Source of the DNA: Anaeramoeba flamelloides
Lineage: Eukaryota; Metamonada; Anaeramoebidae
DNA length: 64,000 bases
NCBI GenBank assembly: GCA_027625915.1
Contig: JANTQA010000023.1
Coordinates: 13,268,001-13,332,000 of the forward strand
Reading direction: 5' to 3'
Shown here: positions 1-11,375 of the stretch, in pieces
How positions within the stretch are numbered: position 1 is the first letter of the stretch
Layout: each line of letters starts with the position of its first letter
Made by a program: the position numbers and the translations under genes
Notes under the pieces: generated by a model
Told to the model about the DNA's origin: nothing
Seen by the model: only the letters and a program-made list of their open reading frames with translations
The model's database searches: none

Positions 1-2832
1 AGTCTCACTTGAACAAGTAGAAAAACACCTACAAACATTAGGTAAAAAAATTATATTTTGTAGCAAACAATATTTAGATGTAATTATTGATTCAATGAAA
101 TTAATCATTGAGTTTGATCTTGCTAAATTTGTTGTACATCAAAAAAAAAAGTCCAAAAAACAACCGATTCTGAAAGATTTAGGAAAAAAGTCGACAAAAT
201 ATTTTGCGTTCCAAACAATTTATAATTGTCTTCATGATCTTGTAATGAATAACATGTCTTCTAAATTTTCAAAAGTTCCAAAATGGTTTGTTTCAACACT
301 GTTTGAAAAAGTTGATGTAGGAAATTCGAAAGGTAATGTAATTTGGTTTTCAAAAAAAAAAAACAAACAATTTACTTCTTTTTGTTTTTTTTCTCTTTGC
401 AAATAGCCCAATTTTAAACCCATCAAAACAAAAACCGAATCACAACAAAAAAACAAAAACAATTGAAAACAAAAAAACAATCACAACAACAAAACAAATT
501 GAAAACAAAAAAACAAAAACTTGAAACAAAAACAAAAAACTTGAAACAAAAAAAACAAAAACTTGAAACAAAAAACTTGAAACAAAAAAAAAAAAACAAA
601 CAACAGAAATCCAATACCTGTCACAAAGATCTATTGGGCTATTATCATCAAACCCAATCCATTTCCAAATCTTAACTGATTTATATCTCAAGTTTTTTAA
701 ACAAAAGATTAAGAAGTCTCGGGTCAATTCCTATATCAAGTACACTGAATCGATCAAGCTGATCCAATTTACATTAGAAACACGATCGCGATCGCAAATC
801 ACTGTTAATTTTTTGAATCAATACTCTGTCATCATTTCCAAAATGAAGGCTGATGAAATCCTGCGAGCAGAGATCTGCAAAACTGTTGTCTCGATTTTTA
901 ATCGTGTGTTCCCAAATTCAAGCAAAATAAAGGAAGACACACGCGAGAAGGAAAAAAACAAAAGACTGAAACGTTTTGAGAGCAAGAATGAAAAGCTTCT
1001 GAAAACGCTAAGGACCTCATTTGAGATCTGCTATGACACGATTAAGAAATGGACGAAGAAAAGCAAGTCGCAAAGCATTACGTACGAAAGCCTTGTACAA
1101 CTCTTGAAGATCTCACATTACAGTTTCTTTTCTGGCAAAAACCAGGAAGGGAAAAAGCTCAAGGGCAAGGGCAGGGCTGACGAACTCATAAATTTTCTGT
1201 CCAATGGTCTCAAATCGAATCGGGAATTAAGGATCTCATGCTTGGAGCATCTGTGTTCGCTGATAAGCAATTTCAATACGCAATTTATCAAACTGGAGCA
1301 ATCGGGATTTACACAATTAATGAGTGACTTGATGCCGTCGCTGTTTCTTGATCCAAAAAAGAAAATCCAATTTATCGATCATGACGAGATTGAGTCCATT
1401 GCAGAAATCTTGTATCAAATTGGGCTAAGAAGCCTCTCCATGATCATTGATCTCATGAAAAGGCAATTGTCAAATGAGAAATTGCGGATTGATTATAAAA
1501 TATCGGTAATTCGCTCGTTGGAGAAACTGTGTAACACCAACCCCGAAGAAATTTTAGATTATGAGCAAGAGATCTTCCCCCTAATCCAGCCATATATATT
1601 GGAGCATGAATACACACTTAAGAACATTAATCAGAATGATTTAATTGAAAGGCAAGGGAACGAGCAATTGATTGCTGTCTGTATAGGCACCTTCCCCATG
1701 ATAATGTCACAGGAGATGGATGACAATTCCAAAATAGCCAAGGCATTAGTAAATTTGGCATTGTCTGACGAAATGTCTATTTCCTTCCCAGCAAAGGATT
1801 CAATTGAACGATATCTGTTAATGACTTCTGAAGATGAAAATGAAGGTGAGCATTTTGAAGACATTGTGATCCCAATTTTGGAAATCTTGACAAATTTAAC
1901 AAAGTTCTTTGTTGAAAGGAATTCCAGTGTCATTAATGGCACGCTCGAAAGTCTATTGGAATTATTAAGTCTAATCCTTAAATCGTTCCAGACTTGGATT
2001 TTAACCGAGATAAACGAAAATGAAGAAATAAATGCTAACGATAATTTGGAAACTCAAATGAAGAAAATAAATCTTGTTATTCATTATAAGCAATGGGTTA
2101 AAATAAAACTAATGTTCCAATCCATATGCATAATTTGGTCCTTTTACGATAATTTAGCAATAAATAAAAAAATCATTGAATTATTAAAATTATTTAATAA
2201 TAAGGAATTTAATGCCCTAGAGGCGGTATTAAAGAAAGAGGCACAAACAAAATTTGAAAAGAAGAAATTAAAAAAGCAAAAAAAGAAAAACAAAAAAAAA
2301 AAGGCCAAAAAGGGTAAAAAAAGAGGAAGAAAAAAAAAGCATCCCACTACAGAATCAAATTCTGACAACGAAGAAGAAGATGACAAAGAAACACAAGAAA
2401 ACGAATTATTATTCAATAAGCAACAAATTAATCAAATTATTGGTCCATTGATAAATTTGCTCGAAAAATTGAATTTGAAATCCAAAAATGCAATAAAGGA
2501 AAAGGAAACAAAGGGCGAATTAATTTTATGGATGAACAATAATTTCCAAAATTATAAAACAAGTTTAATTTATACCTGGAACATTTTAAGTAAGCATCTC
2601 AATCAGGAAGTTGTGAAAAAGGAAATAATTAGTAAGGTTGGTAAATTAAATAAAAGGCAATCAATGAATTTAAATCAAAATTTAGAAGTTTCCTTATATT
2701 TTGATTTATTTGGCCTATTGTGTGGAATAACATATATTCCGAAAAAATATTATTTAGACAAGGAAAAAATTGAAATTAAACGAAATGAACCTAATACAAA
2801 TTCCGATTCTTCTGATCAAGATGAAACAAATT

Positions 2833-2866
<34 letters not shown>

Positions 2867-3473
2867 ATGCAGACCCCAACACTTAGGGGCAATTTGGGTA
2901 AAACCGCTGGTAAACGAAAAGCTAACAATTTGATGAGTAGCCAACGAGGAATAAATGAATTTTCAATAGTCGAAAAAAATATTGATCCCATTTTATTGGA
3001 ATGGTTTTATCGTTCAATTTTTGATTTCTTAGATAGCAGCCCCGAAGTGCAACTAAAAACAATTGACTCCTTTATGTTTTTAAATTTGGAAACCTTAGAA
3101 AATTTATTCGAATTAATTAAACGATTTGAAATTGAAAGAGAAATTGAAAATTTAGGTGGGGATATTAAGAAATTAAATAAAAAAATTCCTGAATACTATT
3201 CTTTATTTTGGATGCTAGCATTAATTGAAAAATTATTTATTAATTTGCCCACAAAGACTATTCTTAAATCAAAAATTATCAATAAAAAATTAAAAGATTT
3301 ATTTTCTGTTTGGTTTAATCCAGAATTAAAATTTTTTACAAAAGTCCATTCAAAAAAAATTATTCAAATAATTAAAGTTATTATCCAATATTTGAAGGCA
3401 ATAAATTCCTTTAATAATGAAGAATTAAAATCCTTTTTCAAAAAAAAAAAATCAAATTCCGAATCGGGTTCTG

Positions 3474-3510
<37 letters not shown>

Positions 3511-3821
3511 AACCGGCTCTGGAACTGGCTCTGGAACTGATTCAAATTCTGATTCAAATTCTGAGAAAGATAAAAAAATTAATAAAAAAAAGCATTTTAA
3601 AAAATTAAAATTATCAATCAAAAAGTTAAAAAATTTTTCTTTTTTAAATGCAGAGAGTAGATTAAATACAATGGAAACAATAATGAAATTTTTAATACCA
3701 ATATTGAAGAAAGAAGAAAAAATAAATCAAAAAAGGATTTCAAATCAAAAAAAGAAGCAACAATTAAATGATTCAAATCGAGAAAATAATGAAAATGGGA
3801 ATAATAGTAATAGTAATAATA

Positions 3822-3852
<31 letters not shown>

Positions 3853-6800
3853 TAACCAAGAACAAAGAAATGATGATGATGATAATAATGTTAACGAAAT
3901 CGTAAGGAAAGAAGTAAAAAAGATCGATATGAAACAAAAAAAGTTTGAATTGAAAAATAGCATTTTTTCATCATTTTTGAAAACATTACATGAGATTACC
4001 AAAATAGAATCATTTAATGATCGAAAGCAAGAAAGACAATTTTTAAATTTTGTTTCCAAAATAGTTAAACGAGGATCTCATTTACAAAATGAATTATATA
4101 ATTTATTAAAAACCTTTTTAATTAATAATCCTAAAAACTTTGATTCGTTTCTTCGTTTATCGTATTTGCCATCTCATGTACATTCAAAGAATAAATTAAT
4201 TTTGAAAAATAATAGCAAATTAAATAATCAACTAATCTCAGAAAAGCAAACAGTTTTATATTTTAAAATATTGACCGATAGCATTTGCAATGATCCTGAA
4301 ACTTGGATTAAAAAGCATTTAATCCCAATTTCCAAAATATTATTTATTATTTTACTTCATATTGCTTCTCCTTGTGTCGAAAATAGAGTTTTAGCACAAG
4401 AAATCCTCATTAACTTTTTTAGAAAATTACCAAATGATTTGAGTCCTAAAATTAATGAAAATTTATCATCAGTTTCATTCCTTTCTCATAATCAATATTC
4501 AATTTATTTTAATAATGGGCAATTATATTCAAAATCCATTTCTGTGAATTATCCTGATTACACTGTGCCGGTAGTCAAAATAATTAATTCATTTTACCCC
4601 ATTTTTGATTTACAAACAAAAAATATTTTTTTACAATATTTATCAAAATTTTTAATAAACTTTTCTCATGTATTAAAAAAGAATAGCAATGACAAAAATG
4701 CTAAAGATAATGATTTTAAGCAATTATTACAATGTTTAATTTCAATTAGTAGATCTTCTTTTCAAATCAATGTGTTAGATCATAATTTGGTTCAATTATG
4801 GGATTCCATTTTCAAAAATAACACTGAAAAAGAAAATGAAAACATAATAGAAACACTTTCTCATTCTTTATTAAAATTGTTAACAAAAGAATTAACTAAA
4901 AACGATTCGAAACATTTAGATTCTTCTGAAAAATCTAACTCATTAAATAATTCATCCAATGATTCTGAATCTGAATCTGAATCTGAGTCAGAATCAAAAT
5001 CTGGATCAGGATCAGGATCAGGATCAGGATCAGGATCAGGATCAGGATCAGGATCAGGATCAGGATCAGGATCAGGGTCAGGGTCAGGATCAAGTTCAAA
5101 TTCTGGTTCAGATTCTAATACTGAAAAGTCTTCAAAATCGTCAACTAATTCAGAAGAAGAAGATTCAAATAGAAATTCTGAAACAACATTACCAGAAGAG
5201 TTACCTTTACCAGAAGATTTGCCATTACCTGAAAATTTAGAAACAAAAGATAAAGATAAAGAAATTGAAATTGAAAAGGAAAATGAAAATGAAAATGAAA
5301 AGGAAAAAGAAGAGGAAAAAGATAATGAAAATGAAAATAAGGAGGGAATAGAAGACGAAGATGACAACGATGATGATGATGATGATGATGAATTTGAGCC
5401 GATTGATGAACACTTAATAAAATTAATAAAGTATATTTTTTTAATTATATCCAGAAAAAATCCAAAATATATTATTTCTTTATTGTGTAATGAATTGACT
5501 CAATTCCAAGAGCCACCAAAAAATTTAACTGAATTTATTAAATGGGTAAATAATAAAGATGATGAAATTAATCCAGATCAAAAAAGTGCATTAATAGTTT
5601 TACAAGATATTATATATGAAAACGGATTTGAAACAATACCACATTTATCTTTATTATTAAACCATTGTTTAATTTTCCAAATGTCAGAAGACAAAATTTT
5701 GTCTGATGCACAAAAGGGGATCATAACGAATTTAATTCATTCGTTGGCATTTAGATATTCGAAAAATGAAGAACATAAAACAGAAACGGAGAAAATAATG
5801 TACAATTACTATTTAGATCCTTGTTATAAAACGTCAATAGACAATAATTCACAATTATTTTTTAATATCAAAAAACTAATAATTGAAAATAAAAATAATG
5901 AAATTGATAATATTAATGATACTATGATGATTAAGATAGATAATAGCAATAATAATAGTAATAAATTGAATAATGATTTTTCAAATAACATTCTAAATCT
6001 TGTAAAAATCTTTACACCCTTTGAACAGAATCTTCGACAGATGTGGACAGATTTGACATTTTCTGTAGTAGTTAAAACGGGTATTCCAAAGTATGCAATG
6101 AATTCCATCAAGGCATTTTCCATTTTGTCAAATAATTTTAATCCAGACACCTTCCGTAGATTAGTTCTAGCAACTAGCATCCTGATCGAACAAGAAATTG
6201 AAATGGTTTATTCAATTATTGAAATATTCCAGCAATTAATAAAAAATAATAATCAGTCGATTAATAATGAAAATTGTTTCGAAATTTTATCATTTTTTTC
6301 TTCTTTCTTATTATTTACTAATTCAGAAAAATTATTCTTAGGTGGTATTGAACTATTATTGCAATTATTGAAAAAAAATACACTGAATATTAATATTCTT
6401 AATAAATTGAATCAAATCTGGTTATTGCAACTGGAGCAAGAGGATAATAAATTAATTCGAATTGAACGCCAAATGTGGACTGAAAAAATTGAAATTTTGG
6501 GTTACCTAGAAGAATCAGATGAAGAAAAGGAAAAGGAAAAGGATAAAAAAAAGAACAAGAAAAAGAAAAAGAAAAAGAAAAAGAAAAATTCATCCGATAA
6601 AGAAGATGAAGAGGAAGGGGACGAAGAGGAAAATGAAGATAATAAAGAGGAAGAAGATTTAGATTCTGAAGAAGAAAGGATTCAAAAAAAAAAAAACAGG
6701 CAAAAGAAAAGAAAAAAACAAAATTTAAAAAAGAAAAAGAAAAAAAAAAGAGGCAAAAAGGGTAAAAAAGAAGAGTTTGTAGCAAAGCCACAAGAAATTG

Positions 6801-7696
6801 AGCCAACTATCCAAGAAATTGTCAATAAAATGCTAGATAATTTGGATGTATTTAAGCAAACAGAAAGGGGCATTAATGAGACGAACACAACCGGTAAAAT
6901 TGCATCAGATTTGGGAATCGCGCGAATTTGTTGGAAAGGATTTACGAGATTAAAATTATTTGATCAAACTTTAGATTTATTCTCCTTACTATTAAACGTT
7001 TATTCCAATTTTGACAATAACAAAAAGATCAATAACTTCTGCTTTTCTTCAATAATGATCATTTATTTAATAAAATATTTATCAGCGAAGGATCCTAATG
7101 AGGAAATGATACCAGAATTGAAATTATTTGCTCAAAGTTGCAATAAGGTTTATACAGCAGTTGTTGAAAAATTCATCCAAATTTTCACCCTGTCAGATGA
7201 AAATGCAATCCTCGTTGCCTTTTGGAAACTATTCCATACCTGCTTCATCGGAATTGCCCAGTTCTCATTTATCCTGGATTCCCTATTATCTTTATTAGTC
7301 CATTTCGATAACAAAAATAATACTATCATACTTGCTACATTGAAATTAATTCCCCATTTCCTCGCTTCCTATCAAATGCAAATTTCAATACAAGATTTCC
7401 ATTTGATTAAAGTTATTTGCCAATATTTTTCGTCACACGAACTTGTACAATTCTCCTTCTATGCTAATCAAATTTTATCGGTATTGATTTTGCATCCACC
7501 TCAATTGGAACAAGAAGATTACCTAACCTTTGCTTCAAAAAAAAATTCTTTAAAGAATTTAAAAAAGCTCATTAAAAAAGTTTTCAATTCTCGAATAGGT
7601 ATCTTTTATATTAACGAAAAGGATTCTTCAAAATATTCTCAAATTAATTATCAAAATGCTTTGAAAAAATTAATTAATTATTTAATTCAAAATTAA
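1..7696 (+). CDS. Furry/Mor2/Tao3-like giant HEAT-repeat protein (5' partial, frame jump in poly-A)
   Basis: Large scaffold that in other eukaryotes works with NDR/LATS kinases and MOB in cell polarity and morphogenesis. The frame is open from base 2, so the N-terminus lies outside the window. Exon 1 ends at 332. A GT-AG intron (333-606, phase 1) joins it in frame to 607 onward, giving roughly 2,440 residues in the window. Furry-type landmarks seen: a segment around 4540-4670 reading YPDYTVPVVKII then a leucine-rich helix, matching the family's YPE-x-TLP block; LRQMWTDL near 6030; and ARICWKGFTR near 6918. Long Lys/Glu/Asn tracts and two Ser-Gly repeats interrupt the HEAT helices. At 2834-2865 a run of 32 A breaks the frame: 607-2933 reads to a stop, while the homologous sequence continues from about 2867 in another frame. 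I read this as one gene with a homopolymer length error or variant. It converges on eL43. Family call good; joining across the A run is inference. Confidence 0.82.
333..606 (+). other. Intron of the Furry-like gene, T-depleted
   Basis: Donor AG|GTAATG at 333 and acceptor CAACAG at 606 join codon phase 1 to phase 1 and keep the frame open on both sides. The downstream part (about 425-600) is almost free of T on the coding strand and consists of repeated units of the type AAACAAAAACTTGAAACAAA. The usual pyrimidine tract before the acceptor is therefore missing. Confidence 0.75.
2834..2865 (+). repeat. A32 homopolymer at the Furry frame break
   Basis: Thirty-two consecutive A, reading as polylysine in every frame. 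The upstream frame ends 68 bases later, and the downstream frame starts being used here. A change of run length not divisible by three would restore or break the frame, so this is either an assembly error or a hypermutable site. Confidence 0.85.
3466..3540 (+). repeat. TCTGGC hexamer microsatellite coding (Ser-Gly)n
   Basis: In-frame tandem hexamer TCTGGC and variants inside the Furry-like gene, giving a Ser-Gly linker followed by Thr-Gly variants. It sits between predicted helical regions. Confidence 0.9.
4999..5095 (+). repeat. GGATCA hexamer microsatellite coding (Gly-Ser)n
   Basis: About sixteen tandem GGATCA/GGGTCA hexamers in the same gene. They encode the same dipeptide as the 3466-3540 array but with different codons, so the two arrays arose separately. 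A Ser-Glu tract precedes it and an acidic Glu/Asp/Asn tract follows. Confidence 0.9.
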
Positions 7697-9019
7697 TTAA
7701 CCATTTAATTCAAAATTAATTAATTTTTTAATTCAAATTAATTATTATTTTTGAAATTTCTTCGTTCCTTTCTTACTTTTTTTTTTTCTTTCTTTTTGCT
7801 AATTCATTGATTTTTTTTAAAAAATTAAAATGAAATTTAATAAAATTAATTAAAATCTATTTTAATTTTTATTTTATTTGATTCTATTAGAGAAAACCAT
7901 CAATATGAGAAAAAATTATTAAAAACAAATCAATGAATTATCTAGAAACCTCTTAATTGGATTTTGTTTATTATATTATTTTTTTTTTCGACTCGAATTA
8001 TCATATAAAATTTCTTTTGATGAAGAAATATGAAATACACTACTAGATACACCTTTACTGAATTTTTTTTTAGAAATTTTTATTTATAATAATATATTTT
8101 ACTATTTTAATGAAGAGGTATAAATATTTAAAAGATGTCTGATCAAATACAATATGTTACTTTTTTAAAGAAGTATTAAAGGTATACAATTATAAGAGGT
8201 TAACTTTGTTTAAAAAATATTTCAAAATTGAATATTTTTTACCTTTTCTTTTCATTTTTATGAAAACAGGAAAAGGATTTTTTCAAACTTTATATATAAA
8301 ATTTTTTGCTTATTAGATCAAAATTTAATTGATAAACTTTTGAAAAGCTTTTATCAATTTACATTCATTTAACCACCTATAACTCAATTAGTTTTATTGG
8401 CCGAGATTTGAATTGAAATATTAAATAATTAAAAAGAATCCAAAGAAAAAAATTGCTTTCGAAATCAATACTTTCTAAAATAAAACGAAAAATATGTTTT
8501 CCCATTTTCAAGAATTACCTTAATTGTTAATAAAAATAATAGGTTACATTTTTTCCTTTTATAATGGAAACATGTGAATTTTGGGATTTCAAAAAAGAGA
8601 CTCCAATTAACAAATTATTTAAATGAAGTTAACTCATCTATTTCATAAGCCAAAACACAAATTACAAAAAAAAAAATTTTTTATGATCTCTACAATTTTT
8701 CATTTTATCTTTAAAAAAGACCACTTCGATAACTTTTGAAAAAATCCAAAATTTCGAAAAATAATTGAAAAAATATCAAGAACAAAAATTATATTACTAA
8801 ACTCTCAAAATCCTAGATTTTTATCAAAAAGTCCAACAAAAGTATATTTTTTGAAACTTTTTTTTTTTGATGAATAAAAAAAATTTAAAATATCCAATCT
8901 AAAAAAAAATATAAAAAATGTCAGGATTGTTTTTATTTCTTATAATAAGTTAACCATGATTTATTCGTGAGAATTCTAACATTTGTATTTTGATTTATGA
9001 GGTATGCGATCTGAATAAT
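7697..9019. other. Spacer between convergent Furry-like and eL43 genes
   Basis: Very AT-rich with many homopolymers. No coding segment, RNA gene or clear repeat was recognised. It holds the 3' ends of both convergent genes; no defined terminator motif was seen. Confidence 0.6.
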
Positions 9020-10738
9020 TTAATTTTCACGGACTTCCCTAAGACGTCTGATGGTGGATCTTGCTGTGACTGCAGATGGTGTACTATTAATAAATTGTTA
9101 CAAAAAGGATGATAAATATTTTATTAGAAAAATAAATTTTTTTTTTAGTGGAATGCTTTTAAACAATAAAAAAAATTAAAAAGAGTAAACACTTTTCTAT
9201 TCAAGAAAAAAATTATCAAAATTAATTTTATTTTTTGATATATATATATTATTATTGAAATTGGTTTTGTGGGATTATTTGATTGAAAAATTAAATGGTG
9301 TTTTATTATTTTGAACACAAATTAATTCTGATTTAATCAACCGATATTGTTTTTTTTTTTTTATAAAAAAAAAATAAAAATCAAAATATTGATAAAGTAT
9401 CAATTTATTCTCGTTTTATTTGTTGAGTTTTGAAAAAGAGTTTTTCTTGTACTGCAAGGATTTATTCTCTCATATTTTTGCTTTTGGTTGATAAAATTAA
9501 AATTTTTTGTTTTTCTAATCCTCCAATTTTATAAAATAATTGTTTTTTTTAAAGTGATTTTCAATTGATCTTTTGGAAAAAGAGTTGATTTGTTCGTTGG
9601 TTTGAATAAAATTATTCAAAAAAAATTCCTTTTTTGATTATAAAAATTTATATAAAAATTACATTCATGAAACTACCTTTAATTTTAAAATTGTTTTGAA
9701 ATTAATATTCTTTTTTCACATTTATTTTGAAAATACCAGTAATTTGAAAAAGAGAAACTTTTTAGATGTAGAGCATCCCATTTGAAATTTAAAAATTCGG
9801 TTTTGACGAAAAGAAAGCTTGATTAACAATCCTGAAAAAAGAAGCAATAGTTTTTTGAAAAAAATGGAAAAGTAGTCAATTTACAAAGAATCGAAAAATA
9901 GCAATTTATTTTCCATCTCATTTATAAAATCAAATTGCGTTGAAAGACATGTTGCAAATCTGAAAGTCCTTTTAGTCTCTGATTTTTAAGGAAAAGGGAT
10001 TTGTTAAAATCAATTAAGTCGTAATAAAGCCAAAATTCATTTCAGATTTGGAAATTAATTTGGATTTTTAAGGTTTCTTCTGTGAAGTGGTCTAGAAAAA
10101 AAAAAAAAAAATAGACTAAATTTTTAATTTTAGTTCAGGCTTTTGGATCTTAATTAGTGAAGTCTCTTTGGAAAAAAAAACTTTTAAAGGATCAGAAACA
10201 GAAGTTATTTTGTTTTGTTTTTGCTAAAAATAGTAATTTCTAAAAACATAAAAGATGAGAAAGATCAAGAGATCTAATATTAGAAAAGTAATTACCTAAG
10301 TGTGTAAGCACCTCCGGCCATTGTATGCTTACATTTGGTACAATGCCAAATTCCCCAAGAAGTTCTTTTTACAGCATCCTTAGAGATTAAAAGAAAAATA
10401 AAAAAAAAAAAAAAAGCAAATTAAAAAAACAAAAAAAAAAAAAAACAAAATTAGTATTATTGTGGTGATGGTACAAACAAAAAAAAAAAAACAAATAATT
10501 ACCTTTCCACAAAAAGGACATGTAAATCTAGAGTGTTGTGCAACTTCAATTTTTCTGATTTGTTTACGACTATTAAATGTTGGTGATTGTGTGTAAAAAA
10601 AAAAGAAAAAATCTTGCTTTAAATAAGCATTTGCTAAAATCCCAAAAAAAAAAAAAGAAATTAATAAACGAACAGTGAGGCACCATAACGTGGACCATAT
10701 TTTCCTGTAATTCCAACTTTTTTTGTTCTTCTTCCCAT
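9020..10738 (-). CDS. RPL37A: 60S ribosomal protein eL43 (RPL37A), four exons
   Basis: Structural protein of the large ribosomal subunit with a zinc ribbon. Exons on the minus strand: 10738-10674, 10569-10503, 10378-10296, 9083-9020. All junctions are GT-AG and in phase (2, 0, 2). The spliced product is 92 residues, the usual family length. It begins [19 protein letters not shown], has the ribbon cysteines CPFC and CTKC, the signature [17 protein letters not shown], and ends [20 protein letters not shown], closely matching the family C-terminus. Introns are 104, 124 and 1,212 bp; the third is more than half of the gene. The bases before the ATG read CACTTAG, a possible acceptor of a 5'-UTR intron. 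It diverges from the TTI2-like gene. No single exon is long enough to appear as an ORF, so it is easily missed. Identification is firm. Confidence 0.95.
9084..10295 (-). other. 1.2-kb third intron of eL43
   Basis: Donor AG|GTAATT at 10295 and acceptor TTAATAG at 9084, phase 2. About ten times longer than the other two introns of the gene. I looked for box C/D motifs, since ribosomal protein introns often carry snoRNAs, and found none I can support. Confidence 0.85.
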
Positions 10739-11375
10739 TCTAAGTGAAATAATAAAAACAAATAGAAAAAAATCTAAAAGTAAAAAAAATAACTTTATTA
10801 TAATATTTGGAATAGATAGTGTATTTTCATTTAGAAATTGAAGTATTGATTGGCTTAATCAAGACTAAACTTTCTAATTAATTTTCCTTTTTTCCAAACC
10901 TGAAAACAAGATTTTATTATCTTTGAAAAGTTTAAAAAGTAAATTAAATTTCCTTCATTAGATCAGTATTTTGATATTTAATTTCTCTTGAACGTATAAG
11001 ATGATTTTAAACTCAGAATTTATTTTTTTAAAATCAACAAAAATACCAATAGAGATTTAAAAAAGAATCTAATAAGAAGTGTGACCTTGGTTTAAATCCA
11101 ATAATTTGGACTCACTACTTTTGAATTACTGAGATTTTAAAGAACCAAAATCTTTAATAAATCATCTACTGGTATTTGAAGTCTAAATGGGAAAATATTT
11201 TCAATTCATTTTCCTTATTTATGACAAACAGAGTTTCCCTACAGGGTCAGGTTGTAAATTGGAGTTTTGTTTGAAAAAGGAAATTGTAAACCAAGTGAAA
11301 AAATTTCCCATTTTTAATTCAAATACCAGTATCTTTCATTTTTTATTCTTTTTTTTTTTTTTTTTTACAAATCTA
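10739..11375. promoter_or_regulatory. Divergent promoter region between eL43 and TTI2-like gene
   Basis: A 637-bp AT-rich stretch shared by two genes transcribed outward. A run of 18 T (11349-11366) lies nine bases upstream of the TTI2-like ATG. No defined promoter element could be assigned. Confidence 0.4.

Noticed and set aside
4861-5367. Minus-strand frame of 168 codons with Asp-Pro and Ser repeats
   Set aside because: It is the antisense shadow of the hexamer array and acidic tract in the Furry-like gene.
2867-7696. Second reading frame as an independent gene with its own ATG
   Set aside because: It starts inside the A run, has no promoter space, overlaps the end of the previous frame, and continues the same Furry-type homology.
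9113-9125. GATGATA as a box C of a snoRNA in the eL43 intron
   Set aside because: It is on the strand opposite to the gene and no matching box D or closing stem was seen.
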